Positions 24,501 through 36,400 of a stretch of DNA of 64,000 bases are shown here, one piece after another; the first letter of the stretch is position 1; every line of letters starts with the position of its first letter. Location of the stretch: the NCBI GenBank assembly GCA_029207755.1, contig JARCOQ010000025.1:3712820-3776819 (forward strand). The letters run 5' to 3'. The position numbers were made by a program, and so were the translations under genes. The DNA comes from Chamaea fasciata. Taxonomy: Eukaryota; Chordata; Aves; Passeriformes; Sylviidae. A model generated the notes under the pieces. The model did not search any database. It had not been told where the DNA came from and worked only from the letters and a program-made list of their open reading frames with translations.

Positions 24501-26528
24501 CCCGCAGCAGGGTGCTGGCAGGAGGGACCCCGCTGCTGAGCCCCAGTTTGGGAGCACACCTTCAAAATCCCCCTTGGCATGCCCTGCTCCTGAACCCCAT
24601 CCTCTGCCCCCCGCACCCTGCCCGTGGGAAAGAAATATGGGGGGAAAATACAGGAAAGAAGTGCGGGTGCCTTCCCAGACTCGGTGAGCCAGCGCCAGCC
24701 CTAGTGGCCAGCATCCAGGGCCAGCATCTCCTGCACACATCCTGCCTCACACCATGGCCAAGGCTGCACCCTCACAGCCACCCCTGTGCCCATGTGCCCT
24801 GTCCCTTGTCCCTTTCCCTGTGATTCATCTGGACCGTGCCATGTGCCATTCCCTCCGAGAGGGCACGTCCTCCTCCAAATTACCACATTCCCCAAATTCC
24901 TCTCCCCTGACACCACCACGTGAACCAGTTGGACAGGCTGGGTTAAAAATAACCCGTCCAGAGCTGAGTGTAGCAAGGCCCAGTGTGCCCCTGGCTGGGT
25001 GCTGCCTCCCCTGCTCCCACCTTGCTTTGCCACCCCCGCAGTGCTGGCACCAGTGTGGCAGGGGCTGGCACGGCCATGAGCACCCAAAAAGAGGGGAACC
25101 CCCAAAAGGAGGGGTGGTGAAGGAGAGCAGAGGCACCGGCACACCATTATGCTGCATGCTGGCATTGCCTGTGCTGCCAGTGCCCCTGGTATGCTCAGTA
25201 ATGCCAGCCAGGGGTCCCAGGGGTCCCAGTGGGGAGGTGCTGGGGAAGGTGGGGGGAGATGAAAGGCCGGCAGGGGCTGCTGCCTCTTTAAGCAGCTGCC
25301 AGATGTCTCTGAAAGGCTGGAAAAACCGGTTGGGGCGTGCTTGGAAGGGCCAGGCTCCCGGCGGCACTTCAGCTATTCCCGGAGAAATCCAAAAAATGCA
25401 TACGCTTGGGAAGCCCTGGGCTCCCCTGCCTGCCCCTCACCCTGCTCCTCCAGCAGCCCTGATGCCGTGGGCTGGGGGCCCTGGCAAATGGGGTGGCACA
25501 GGTAGCTGGCATGGGTGTGGGGACAGTGGCACGGTGCTCTCCATAAAGCCTCGTCCCTTTTGCCCCTCTCATCTGGCAGCGGGGGAGCCATTGCTGTGAC
25601 AGTAGCATCCTGGGCAGGTGTGTTTTGGAGGCTGGGGATAGAGATGCCAGCCCTGGTCCCGTTGTCACCATGGGGGGCAGCTAGTATGGCAGCCTGCTCC
25701 TGACTCTGAGGTCACTGGCCCTTGGGGGTGACATCATGGGATGTGCAGGGGAGGAGGAACCAGTCCCTACCCTAGCAGGGATAGGGAGTTTTGGGAGACA
25801 CCAAGAACGAGGTTGAAACCTCCAAAATCATCACCCCAGTGGGGCTGACCAGCCCTGCTGCCACCAATGAAGTCACCAGAAACTGAGTTGGGCGCAGGTG
25901 GCTCGGGGTGGGTGAGTGACCCTCGCCACAGGGTGCTCTGGCCACCAGGTCCGGTTGGGGAAGCTTTGGGGAGGGATGCGGAGGCACACGGGAGCAGGAG
26001 GGCTGGGGCTGCCCCGGCCCCGCAGTCCCGCGCCCGCTCCCTGCCCGACGGCTTCACCAAACCAGTCGGTCCGGCAGGGCCGAGAGAGGGAGGGAGCGGG
26101 AGGGAGAGCCAGTGCACAGGGAGGGGACGCACGCAGGTCACCGCCACCTCCCCGCTCCAGCTCCAGGATGAACCCGAGCCAGCTGCTTTCGGGGTTGGAG
26201 GATGCTCCAGGGTGATGCCCCAGCGTGGGTTTGGGGCAGGAGGTTTCAGTTCAGCCCTGGCCACCCCGTCCTGGCCGGCGGCGCGGTGCCTTTGCCCGGT
26301 GCCTCCATCCTGCCCCCATCACTCACCGTACATCTTGCCCTCATCTGAGAGGATGATTTTCCTCCGGCCGCAGGGTGGGTAGATCGCCAGCGCCTCCTGG
26401 AAGCTCTGCTCGATGTCTGGACTCCACACACCCTCGGCATCATTGTCCAGACTCTTGTCCATGCCGTCCTGGCCATCTTCCCGCCCCTCCCCAGGGCTGC
26501 CGCTGGCGTTCCAGCTGTTGGACGCTAT
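15572..26528 (-). CDS. TEAD3: TEAD3, TEA-domain transcription factor
   Basis: This nuclear factor binds MCAT/GGAATG sites through the TEA domain and recruits YAP/TAZ. Exons in transcript order are 26327-26528, 23432-23496, 21610-21672 or 21416-21478 (alternatives), 18840-18851, 18365-18502, 18113-18156, 17944-18005, 17201-17334, 16915-17088, 16588-16728, 16234-16386 and 15572-15685. All phases agree, giving 433 residues with one alternative exon (human 435). Recognisable parts are the TEA domain ([16 protein letters not shown] to the third helix), a proline-rich linker, and the YAP-binding domain from about residue 215 to the end HHVYKLVKD. The Cys in KVCSFGKQ corresponds to the palmitoylated residue. 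Translation must begin at the ATA codon 26526-26528, because no in-frame ATG precedes [14 protein letters not shown] and the exon-4a sequence VREYQVGIK identify TEAD3 among paralogs. Confidence 0.96.
15750..16145 (+). repeat. degenerate minisatellite in the last TEAD3 intron
   Basis: Six diverged copies of a roughly 57-71 bp unit lie in tandem. The shared core GCACCAYSAARA begins at 15782, 15839, 15901, 15961, 16032 and 16100. It is usually preceded by GGCTCAGGCACAGCC plus TTTAATT-like bases and followed by TTTGCT and a TTATTTGGGGA-like tail. The array fills most of the intron between exons 16234-16386 and 15572-15685. Confidence 0.85.
17574..17819 (-). mobile_element. CR1 LINE 3' fragment, 5'-truncated
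   Basis: The sequence starts with the avian CR1 tail signature ATCACAGAATGATTAGGTTGG, followed by the conserved text around GAGACCTTCAAGATC and CATCCAGGGATGGTGACTCC. The reverse-complement orientation places the element on the minus strand, the same as TEAD3. Only about 245 bp of the 3' end remains, inside the TEAD3 intron between exons 17944-18005 and 17201-17334. Confidence 0.93.
18840..18851 (-). CDS. TEAD3: 12-nt TEAD3 microexon encoding AMNL
   Basis: Minus-strand GCCATGAACTTG is flanked by an AG acceptor and a consensus GTAAGT donor. It encodes Ala-Met-Asn-Leu between the TEA domain and DQVSKDK, exactly where mammalian TEADs carry AMNL. It is phase 0 on both sides, so skipping it leaves the frame intact. 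Confidence 0.92.
19933..19996 (+). repeat. (TTTTA)n pentanucleotide microsatellite
   Basis: About 13 near-perfect copies of a TTTTA unit lie in the TEAD3 intron between exon 4b and the microexon. It is probably polymorphic in length. Confidence 0.97.
21416..21478 (-). CDS. TEAD3: TEAD3 alternative exon 4b (paralog-like third helix)
   Basis: This 63-nt phase-0 exon encodes [21 protein letters not shown], close to the TEAD2/TEAD4 version of the third TEA helix. Its acceptor is strong, with a long pyrimidine tract before CTGCAG, and its donor is AAG|GTACG. It lies 131 bp downstream of exon 4a in the transcript. Confidence 0.9.
21610..21672 (-). CDS. TEAD3: TEAD3 alternative exon 4a (TEAD3-type third helix)
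   Basis: This 63-nt phase-0 exon encodes [21 protein letters not shown], which matches mammalian TEAD3 as I recall it. Its acceptor is weak: the bases before CCCTAG are G-rich with little pyrimidine tract. The donor is AAG|GTACG, the same as exon 4b. Confidence 0.92.
26526..26528 (-). promoter_or_regulatory. TEAD3: non-AUG (ATA) translation start of TEAD3
   Basis: The minus strand reads CACC ATA G before the conserved ASNSWNAS sequence, with A at -3 and G at +4, a strong Kozak context. The frame upstream to the splice acceptor (about 26583) has no ATG. Mammalian TEAD genes are known for non-AUG initiation, and an AUA start is reported for TEAD3. Confidence 0.85.
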
Positions 26529-26583
26529 GGTGCTGGCTGCTCTGGGCTCCGACCCTGAGCCCCCACGGACACACGACAACCTG

Positions 26584-27437
26584 CTGGGACACAGGGGACA
26601 CCTGTCAGACCCAGAAACCCTTGCTGGTGGGGGTGCAGTGACAACACGGTGCTAGGTCTGTTCCTGGCCCTTGGCCTGTTCTCACTTGCACCCAGAGCAG
26701 CATCTCATTGTAAGGCATCAGACACACAAACAGGCTTTCGTCAGGGACGGAGCATGATTTCTGTGAGTACCCCCAAATTCAAGTCACAAGTGACCACCCA
26801 GGATCCACCCAAATAAAGTTTGGGAAGGAAACTGCCCCAGCTACTGTATTACCCATACAAGGAACTTGGGCATGTGGTGTTTATGGCTGACACCTCGGGG
26901 ACAGGGTGACAGCCTGTGAATCCTGACCCTGCACCAGTACCCACTGCCAAACAGCAGCCTGTTTGGGCAAGCTGGCCCAAAAAACACCCCTAGGCCCCAA
27001 AATCCCAGCTCCACCATGCCTGGCAAAGGCAGAGCTGGGATTTGAAGGGAGATGCTGAGCAGCTCCAAGCCAGACCCCACTAATGGGAACCAGGTGGCCA
27101 GAGCCATCCAGCAGCCCGTCCCCTGGTACCAGGAGAGGCCCCCCCACCCTGAGGATGCTCAGCTGGAGCCCCGGGCCCTCCCCAGCTGGTGGGTGATGCT
27201 GGGGAGCCTTCAATCCCTCCTCCTCTTCCTCCTCCCCTTGCCCAGCTCCCAGTGCAGCGTCTCAGTGTTTTGCAATAACATGTTTGGCGGCAGCTGCCGG
27301 CGGTGGGAGCGGAGAGGTGTCTCCTGCGCCGCCGCGCTTCCCGGATGGGCTGGGAGTGTACAAAGGTCTCCGGCACAGACATCTCCTTTTAAAGGAACTG
27401 CTGAGCCCGCTGGCTCAAGTGCGTTGCGAGGCCTTGC

Positions 27438-27468
<31 letters not shown>

Positions 27469-30400
27469 CCTTTTATAAAAAAAGAAACTTAGCCCCCCCA
27501 TCCCTCTCTCCCTCGTCGTGATGTGATGTCAGCCCCTCCGGTCCCGCCGCCCCGTCCCTGCCCGCGTTCCCCCCGCCGCCGCTCCCCCTCTTGCTGAGCA
27601 CTGTGGCCAAATAAGGAGAACTGGATTGTAGGATCGAGCCAGCCGGCCAAGGGAGGGATGGCGGCAGCAGTGCCGGACGGGCCAGCGGCACCCCGGCTGG
27701 GCCTGCTGCTGCTGTGGGCTCTGGGGGCAGCCGCCGGCAGGGATGCAGGGTCCAAACCTCGCAGGCTATTGGGGATGGGAGGGCAGGGGAACACCGGGAC
27801 CAGGCACTGCGCAGGGACAGTGAGGGTGGCACGTGGGGACAGGCCCAGTGGGACCCTCACTCCCCCCTGCAGCCCAGCAAGAGCATCAGGGCTCTGTCCC
27901 ACTGGGGCACCTACATTGGGGCGTAACTGCCTTGGTGCTGAACCCTGCCTGCTTCACCGCAGCCCAGGACCCCCAGACATGGGGGAACCTGAGACTCCTC
28001 AGCTTCTGCAGCAGCCCAAGCCCCTGCGGCCCCCAAAGGCCTCAGTGGTGTCAGACTGCACAGCAGCCCTGCGGCAGCCCCAGACACCTCAGCACTGTGG
28101 CAGCTCAGGAGCCCCCAGTCCCAGGACACCTGCGTGGTCAGGGACCCTGCAGCCTGCTGCCAGCCCAGGGCCCCCCAGCACCACAGGGCTGCCATCAGCT
28201 CACCCGAACAGCGGAAAGCCCCAAGAACTGGTGCTGGAGGGTGACTTTACAGGGACTCACCAGGCCCCCCTGCACTCCCCAGCTGATGTTTGGGGGGCCG
28301 AGGGAAAAGCTATAGGGCTGAGAGCAAAACCTTGGGGCTGGCTGCACCACCGCAGGCAGCGTGCCCAGTGCCCTGGGTCACCGTGCCAGGCACTGCCTGC
28401 ACAGGCAGGGTGACAGCTGACCCCACACCCTGCCTGTGACACACGTGTCCCCCTCCCTTGGAGGTCCCCAGCCCCCTCCCACCACACTCCCCCTCCAGCA
28501 GGGAAAACCCAGCCCAGCCTTTCCAGGGAAGCTGGGAAAGGAGGGAGGGTGGGTGATGCTGGGGCCCCGGCCAAGGTGCGAGGAAGCAGCTCCTCCTCCA
28601 TCTCCTCCTCCACCGAACCTGCTTTTGGCCAGGCGAAGACACTGGATTTCCTGGAGGGAGGGTGCATGCACCGCGCTGACGCAAGGCACGGCCGAGTGCC
28701 GCTCCACCCTGCCCTTACAAAACACCAACAACAGCAGCAATTAGGGAACCGGCACGGCTGGACGGCCTGCGGAGACCGTGGCCAGACCTGCTCAGGGCAG
28801 GGAAGGGGACCGGACCGGCCAGAAAATATGTCACCGGCTCCTGCCCCGCAGCTGCTCCCCAGGGACCAGGGCAGGAAGACCACCCCTCCCACAGCACAGG
28901 CATCTCTGCAGGGTTTGGGGATCCCAGGACCACTGGCCCACATCCCCAGGGGATGCTTGCCTACTCTGAGGATGCTCGCCACCCAGGAGCGGGGATGGTC
29001 AGTGACACCCACACCAGGAGGGTGTCCCCACTTCCAGCTCACTCGCCCCTCACACCCCGAATTTGTGGGGGGCACACACTCCAGCCCACAGCTTTAGAGG
29101 GTGATGGAGGGGGCTGAACCCTTGCGAGGTCCCCCCGCGGGCTCGGTGCCCACGGCAGGCAGGGGAGGATGCCTCCAGGGCAGCCCTTATCTCCCTGCGA
29201 GGTCAAGGCTGCCCAGGAGACTGGGACGGTGTTCCCACGGCTCCCAGAGCTCAGCCCCAGCACCCCGTGTGCGGGACGTGAGGGAAACGTGGGGCTGGAG
29301 CAGGCACCACCACCCTGGTGGGAGAGCTGCCTGGGGCTGGGGACCCTGCTAAAGCTACGGGAAACCTCCTGAAGCCCTGCAAAAGCAAAGAGGAAAGGGC
29401 ACCTGAGAGATGGGTGCTTTGTGGCGGGTGAGGGAAGGAAATACTTTGGAGGAAGCATCTGCAGTCAGAGAAGCACCGTGGGCACCGTGTGAGTGTCAGA
29501 AGGCAGGAGCAAGGTCAAAAGGCAGCACAACCAGCTGCGACAGGGATCGGGTCAGGGACGTGTAGGGTGGCACAGGGGAGAGCACTTGGGGCTGGGAGCA
29601 CGGGGACATTGTGACATGGGCAGAGGTGCCTGTCACTCCCACAATGCCCCCATGAACCCAGTCCTCATCCTTGACCCATGCTGCCGAGCTGGGGGACAGC
29701 ATATTCCTCTTCCCCAGCATGGTCAGCCCCAAAAGCATCATCCCATCCGGTGCAGCACGAGGCACAGCCCCAGCAGCCCTTGCACTGCCCCAAACCCTTG
29801 TGTCCCGCCCAAACTGGGACACGGGCGGTGGCTGTTGTCACAGCATCTCCTCAAACCACCTGGACTGGAGGGCATGGTCACCAGCACTCGCTTCACAAGG
29901 GGGACTGCAGCACAGCATGTCCCCAGCTGGCATTATCCAGAGGGACAAGGTGTGGGGCGGAGCAGCCCCAAGGACCCCTTCTTACCTGGGGTTCCCCCAG
30001 CCCCTGGCAGGGGACATAGGGACAAAACGACTCGGCAAAGGTGCTGGGGACACTGTGGAGGCAAAGAACCCTGTAAAGACAGGGAGGGGGGTCCAGCTGC
30101 ATCCTGGCTCCATCCCGCCTCCCCATACAGGGGGGCCCAGGGCAATCCAGCCCTTCTCCCTCCCCCCTGCGCCCAGACCCCACGGCAAAAGGATAAAAGT
30201 TCATGACAAGCCTGGGCAGGATCAGCACAGAGCAGCTCAGCCTCGCACCGGCTCAGTGCCGCCTGCACCAGCCCTGTGGGGGAACATGAGGCTGCTATCA
30301 CCCCCTCCCTGTCACCGTGACTGATGGCACCCACACTCTGGAGGTGAGGGGGACACAAGCCTCCATCCTCTCTGCGCTGAGCATGCAGCCCCTGCCAGGG

Positions 30401-33400
30401 ACTGCTCTGGGAGACCTCAAAGCTGAGGCTCTAGGGCACCCCAGCTCCTACATGTCCTGGCACACTGGGGTTCAGTGAGAGCACAGCTGGGGCCCTGATA
30501 CTGGCAGCGATTTGTAGGCAGGCTAACGCCCCTCATTCCAGACAGGGAAGTGCTGGCTGGGGGCTGTGTCCCTGCTCCTGTCTCTCCCCACCTGGTGACA
30601 TGGCCAGGAGGAATGTTGCCCACACGGTCACAGAGCCACCAGCTCTGCAGAGCCCCTCAAAGGAAACCCAAAAGCTGTGGACCTCCTGGGGAACACCAGC
30701 AAGACCATAACACACCAGAGAAGATGCTGCCATGTCCATTTCAGCGCATAGAGCAGGATGCTCTTGGCTCTGCCAAGGATAACCCCGCAGCTCTTCACAG
30801 GAGCCCCACATCCCCGGCACCTTGCCTGGGGCCCCGTTGGGAACACCGTGCCCCATTCCCACAGGGAAACACCATCGTGGCTGGCACATGGCAGCCCCAG
30901 GGACAGCCAGAGCTCACCCAGGCGGGTGGCAGCGGCCGAGCAAGAGGCGGCGCGGCAGGAGGGCGGCGAAAGGAGGTTTGTTTACATTGTGCTCCTCTTC
31001 CAAACAGCTCTCAGGCTGCGTGAGGGATTCCCTGGCTCCTGGAGGGAAGGGTGGCCACCCTGCTCTCCCCCACCCAGGTTTGTGCCTCCTCACTGGCCAC
31101 GTCCTCTCTGAAGGGTCCCGTGGAACAGTCTGGGGACCCAGATGGTGGCAGAGCCCCCAGCGCACCAGGCCAGCTCCCCGTGAGACAGCCCAACTAATTT
31201 CCTCCCCTCTATCACTTCCTGTCCCTTCCGGCTTGGCGGGCGGCTCAGGAAGCAATCGGAGTGAGGAAACCGCAGGAAGCCACGTGGCAGCATCCCACCA
31301 GGGTCTGAAGAACTGCCAGGGCTGCCCCAGGCTCCCCGTGCCCCTCAGCTCCGGCTGGACCCCAACAGCCAAAGGGCCCCTAGCTCCCAGCAAAGCCCTG
31401 AGCCTCCAGCTGGCAGGGATGTGGCTGGTCCTTGCTCAGCCGTGTGAGGCCGAGGGATGCTCAGACCTCTCATCCCAGGGGGCTGTGGATGAACAAAGAG
31501 AAAATGTGAGCGATTTGCTCCCAAAATATTTGGGGCAGAGAGGAGGAAGGGGATGAGGCAAACCTAGGGTACAGCTCCCTCCTGACAGCAGAATCACGGG
31601 CATCCAAACCAACCCTTCCATCCCCTCCTCTTCCCAGGTCCTGGCACAGCTGGATTTTGGCTTCTGGAGGACCTGAGCTGGTTTGGCTCGAGTCTTCAGG
31701 CTCAGGACCCGAGGGCAGAGGACAGACGGACACTGTAACCCGGCGTGCCTCCCTGGCCCAATTACGCTGCCCTGCCCAGCCAGGACGGGGCGTTTCACCC
31801 AGCAGCGCATAAATAGAAAGCTTTTAGAGCATTAATTGCTCTCTGTGTTATGAAACGAGCTGGATGGAAACAACAGGGTTGGAGTTGCCTGCTGGGGATG
31901 GGCCACCCCCATGCTGTCCCGTGACACCCCCGGTGCTGGTGGCCCATGGCACAGCCAGTGCTGGACACAGCACCCACTGGGGACCCCTGAATTTGTCAAA
32001 ATATACCCATCCCAGGATGTCTGCTCCTCAACATCCCATGTAGATGAGCTCAAAGTGGCCAGCAAGTCCCAAGTCCTTGGGGACTCCCGGCTTGTCCCAA
32101 GGGGAAGGCAAGGGTTTCTGGCGTCAGGGGAGCGCCAGGGAAGCCTGGGTCAGGCAGTTCTGTGCCTGCCTGCGACAGTGTCCTACCACTGGGGCCAGCC
32201 AGGCATCCCAGGCACCCCACCAGCCCTCTGTCCTGCTCCTAGGAGGAGAAATGCCTCCACAGAAGGGCTCTAAGTGCTGCCGACCCCATTTTGTGCCATT
32301 GCAGCAGGGGCAGGGAAAACGTCTCCCAAGAGACCCTACCAGAGGAGGAGGAGGAGGAGGAGGAGGAAGGCTGCAATGAATTTCACACCTGCCCCCAGCT
32401 GCTTCCGCCCCCGTGAAACCCAAGCCTGGCCAGGCAGCAGCTGTACCCACTGCCCGCACTGTGGCACCCGCTGGAGCCCAGGGTTAGCACCGACTGCCAC
32501 ACTCACGGCTCCCAACCAGGGAAACCCCGTGGGATGGGGGTGTGAGAGCTGACTGGGGGGGGATCAGCTCCTGAGACACCAGGCAGAGCGGCTGTCAGGA
32601 CTTACCACCCCAGCCAAGACATGGAGATGTTCCTGGCTGCCAGAGTCTGGCACAGAATGTGACACAGCACTGTCACCTGGCCACTGTCACCCCTGCGAGG
32701 GGGGCACGGCTTGCCTGCCCTCCTGCAATGAGCTCAGGAGATTGAACCAGTGCCCAGCTGAGGTCCTGCAGGAGCTGTGATAGCAGGTACAGGCTGCCCT
32801 GCACAACCCCCATCAGTGACTTATTCCCAGAAAGGGATATTTTGATTTAGCATCATTTTACCGCCACCAGCCCAGACAGTCCCAGCGAGCAAATCCTCGT
32901 GCATGCCAGGAGTGTGCTGGGAGCCCGTGGCAGCTCATCGCCTTCTCCCAGCATCTCCTGCCACTGCCCGAGCCGAGAGCTGGAGACGGGCACAGCGACT
33001 CCAGCTCCCGCAGATTGAAAAATTGCTCTGGAATCCTTGGGGAGAGAAATTGCTAAAAATACATGAAGGCCGTATTTTTGGCAAAAGAAGGAGCTCCAGT
33101 GAGGAGCATGGCCCAAGAGTGCCAGAGAGCCCAGCACAGCGTGTTAGACCCCTGCCCAGCACACTGATGTCCAAACACCACAGCTGGAGCCTGACAGCTC
33201 TGCAGTGCCACCCAGGCAAGGCTGCCAGGGGACACATGCAAGAGCTGGAGCCCAAACTCATGCCATAGCTGGGCACAGGTGCTGGCAAGCACGAAAAGCA
33301 GAGCCCTGCCCAACACATCCGCCAGGCGTGCGGGCACAAAGCCGGGCAGGGAAAAGCAGGGTCTTGGACCAGACCTCCTCTCCCGGACTGTGAAGCACCC

Positions 33401-36400
33401 AGATCTTCCTGCTAATAAAAACCCGACGCTCGGTTGGGTCGGGAGCTCGCATGCCTGCGTGCGGGTGTGCTTCTTCCTAAACCCGAATTGCCTAAGCCGG
33501 CGGGGGGAGGCAGGAGCTGGCTGCCTCTGGGGGAAGGGCGGGCGGCGAGGAGCTGGCATGGGAACGGCAGCCCATCCTCCACGCACCCGCGCCGCTCCGC
33601 GTCTGTAAACTTTGAACATCTTCCGGAGAGAAGTTAGTGGCTATTGTGAACAGCTGGATCTAATTTTACGAGGAGCGAGGAGGAGACAGTTGTGGGGAAA
33701 TAATAAGGCTTGGCGCTCACAGGCGAGGATCCCCGAGCCCGGCCAGCCTTCCTGCCTCCACCGCACTCCGCCGAGGGAGCGCTGGCGAGACGGTCACGGC
33801 GAAACTGAGGCACGGAGCAGCGCGGGGCTCGCCCGCCTCCTGGATAATGCGGACCGGGAATGCGGGGCTTTGCCCCCGTGTGTTTGCCCGGACAGCCGAG
33901 GCATCCAAGGGGGCACGGCTCTTCCTCAGAGCACAAAAGTGAGCTGCCAGCGCAGGGCCCTCCTTGCCAGCCCACGGCAGCATCTTCAGAGCCAGGGGCA
34001 CCCAGCGCTCGGTCTCGACGCTCGTGGGCACCGCGGTGCGAGTGCGACACCTCCCTCCAGCCGGCTGCTTCCCATGAGGCTCTGCCCACCTCCTAAAATT
34101 AGCTGCAGCCCTGCCGTCCCCTCCCCGGCCACCCCCCGCAGCCCGGGGAGCTGTGCCAGCACACGCTCCGGGTCCGTCCCGATCCCCCGGCAGCAAAGGG
34201 GGAAGGGGATGGAGCAGCCTCCTCCATCACTCACACCTCGCCTGCCACCCGGCAGCCGGCGCTTCCCGGGAGCAGCGCAGCCCCGCAGTCACCTCGGTGC
34301 CTCTGGCCCGGAGTGTGCCCGAGGGTGAGCTCTGGGTCGGCTTTGGAGAGCAGGGACCCAGCACAGCCTGTGACACACCCAGTGCCCCGCTGGGAGCGGT
34401 GGGCACGCTGCGTTTCGGCGCTGCTGTTGTCTCAAGGCAGCATAACGGGGGAACGCTGGGGGCATTGGAACATCATATCTGTTTGGGACAGGATGGGGGG
34501 CGCGAGTTCCATGGGGATTTGTGCTGCCAGGATGGGACGTGCCTCGTGTGATTAAATCCTTCCCCAAACCCTTCGCCCACAGGTACAGCTACACCAGTGT
34601 AGAGCTCTACGTGAACACTGTCACCCCAAGGCCACCATCTGCCAACCCCAAGAACGAGACCACGGGGTTCACGGCCTGTCACCTCCAAAGGGCTCGGCCA
34701 CACGTGCTCATCAGCAAACCCTGCCACGAGCCGCACGGGGAGCCCAGAATGGCACCAGCACCGCCTGACCCCCTGCTCCCACCGGCACGGCCAGGCGAGC
34801 GGCTGACCGGCACCACGAGGAGGTTTTCCCGGGGCCCCTCGCTCCCATTTCACAGGCGGGGAAAGCTGAAGCAGCGGGAGCTGCAGCAGCAGCAGCATGC
34901 CCAGACCCGCAGCAGGATCCGGACGTGCGTTATCGCGCGGGGGGGGCCGCTCCTGCCGCGTGCCCGCTGCAGGCTGGTGCGGGGCATGGCCCCGCCGGCT
35001 CACCCCATCATTACCTTCCCTCCCTCCCTCCAAAAAAACATTTCATAAGTCGCCACGTGATGGTGGCAATAGCGAACGCCCATGCGCTTCAGGTGTCTGC
35101 CCCAACCGCAAGACGCAGGTGCCTGGGCTCGGCCGCCGCGGCTCCCCGGCCTGGCCCCCACCCCAAATAAAACCTTGGGCAAACAGCTGAGAAGGTCAGG
35201 GCATGGCCTGGCCACTTGGCAAATCCCCCGTGCGTGGAAGCTCCTAAAATCAAGGGTAGCTGTTCGTATCCCATCCACCAACGGCGCTCAAGGCGATGTA
35301 AACACTGCGGCTGTCCCGCCAGCCCCTTGCCAGAGCTATAAAGGATTTAATGAGAGAGGGAAGCTCCTAGAGATGGGACATTTTTTGGAAAGCATCCGTC
35401 CAGTTCAGTGATGGATGGAGAGATTGCAGCCTCACGAAGAGCCTCAGGATGGCTCTTGTCACACAAACCCCAGCAGCACCCCTGGTTAAGGCTTTGCTGC
35501 CCCTTCTCCCCTCCATTTTCCACTCCCACAGACAGAAGAAGAGGTACTAACGCAGGAAAACACATCCACGCCCCCAACAACGGCCCAAAATCGCCCATTT
35601 ATGCCCTTTCCGGCAGCTACGTGCCTGCACCCAGCCTCACCACCGAGCTCACCTGCCAGCAGCCTCGTGTCCTCTGTGTGTTTGATGGGAGCTGCGCGGT
35701 TACTTGCTTTTTAATACATTAATTATAGCTGATTACCGCTGCCACCCCCACCTCCTCAGTGCCATGACCCGCTCACGCACCGCTGGGAAAAGGCTCCTTC
35801 CTCCGGCACAGCGCCAGGGCCACCGGGACTCGCCTCCCAAGCCACTTGGTGGTGGCAAGATGGGGATTAAACGGCGATTAAAAGGAGATGCTGTTCCTGA
35901 TATCGTGATAAACAGCCGCCGCATGTCATGGCAAATGGATGCAAGTCCCTTTTATTGATGGAGTTGGAGGATTCTGCTTCGCAGAAAAGGGATTTTAGAG
36001 GTGGGATGACTGCTGGAGGGTTACGCTGTCCAAAATGCACCAGTTGAAACACCCCCCCTACCCTGAGCTGCACCCCAAATGCTGCGGTCAACTCGGGCAG
36101 GACGAGGCGCTTTGAAATACCTGGGTGCCATTTACAGAAGGTGGCTGGACCCGCTGCTTTCAAAGGGTTATTCCTGTCAGAAAAGCCAGTGTGGTGCCAG
36201 CCACATGCCCACGGTGGGGAGGCAGCTGGGTACTCGAGGTCCCTGGGGGTGGCAATGTCCTCCTGTGTCACCCAGCTGTGAGGAGGAGCTGCTCACCCCA
36301 CAGCCATCTGCAGCCTCTTCCCATGGGAATGCTGACCCTGTGATACCCAAACAGGGCCAAATCCAGTTCCTGCTCCCCATGGGACAGTCATGCTCGTCCT

